Assembly (NCBI GenBank): GCA_014379485.1
Contig: JACMLS010000040.1
Coordinates: 1 to 6,189, forward strand
DNA: 6,189 nt
Reading direction: 5' to 3'
From: Bacteroidia bacterium
Lineage (GTDB): Bacteria; Bacteroidota; Bacteroidia; B-17B0; Aurantibacillaceae
In this document: positions 6,095 through 6,189 of the stretch, piece by piece
Layout: each line of letters opens with the position of its first letter
Numbering within the stretch: position 1 is the first letter of the stretch
Notes under the pieces: generated by a model
What the model was told of the DNA's origin: nothing
Database searches by the model: none
What the model saw: only the letters and a program-made list of their open reading frames with translations
Position numbers and translations under genes: made by a program

Positions 6095-6189
6095 CTAATC
6101 TCCGTACACAATTTTTCGCATCAAATTAACAGGTTGTTGTTGAATAAAACTCTTCTATAAGTCCTTAGCCTTTACAGTTTTAAACGTGC

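Noticed and set aside
6155..6187. Possible C-terminus of a minus-strand gene entering from the right (…TFKTVKAKDL then stop)
   Set aside because: Only ten codons are visible and no family can be recognised; an open stretch of this length is expected by chance.

Overview
The window looks like chromosomal DNA of a member of the Bacteroidota, probably an environmental one. Three things point there. Two proteins end in a type IX secretion system (T9SS, Por) C-terminal sorting domain, which is essentially restricted to this phylum. Both of these genes have a promoter -7 box that fits the Bacteroidota consensus TAnnTTTG exactly, and neither start codon has a Shine-Dalgarno sequence. The DNA is AT-rich.

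Layout from left to right. (1) Positions 2-256 encode the last 84 codons of a gene entering from the left, read as the DnaG primase C-terminus. Directly behind its stop lies a second, start-less copy of the same gene end (about 258-584), 71% identical in protein over 80 aligned residues with no indel. This tandem pair of dnaG 3' ends is the oddest thing in the window. (2) Positions 601-674 form a strong hairpin terminator between convergent genes; its left arm is built of three ACATAG units. (3) Positions 677-4255 (minus strand) encode a 1192-residue secreted protein: signal peptide, 14 diverged repeats of about 49 residues (possibly two seven-bladed beta-propellers), a Cna-B/SdrD-like beta-sandwich, a DUF7619-like domain and a T9SS sorting domain. 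(4) Positions 4256-4608 are a divergent intergenic region with a promoter for each flanking gene and two further short periodic repeat tracts. (5) Positions 4609-6030 (plus strand) encode a 473-residue secreted protein of the glucose/sorbosone dehydrogenase (PQQ-dependent sugar dehydrogenase-like) family, also with a T9SS sorting domain. (6) Positions 6031-6189 are non-coding as far as I can see, with two small adjacent hairpins.

The two large genes are divergent and each has its own promoter, so they are not an operon. Both should be exported by Sec and then carried across the outer membrane by T9SS, to be released or fixed at the cell surface. A joint role, such as surface sugar binding plus sugar oxidation, is speculation. 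I see no defence system, CRISPR array, insertion sequence, tRNA or rRNA. The best leads are the doubled dnaG end, the three short repeat tracts that share an 8-9 nt period, and a sugar dehydrogenase homologue that keeps the His and Arg-Asn motifs but seems to lack the basic residues that hold PQQ in the characterised enzyme.
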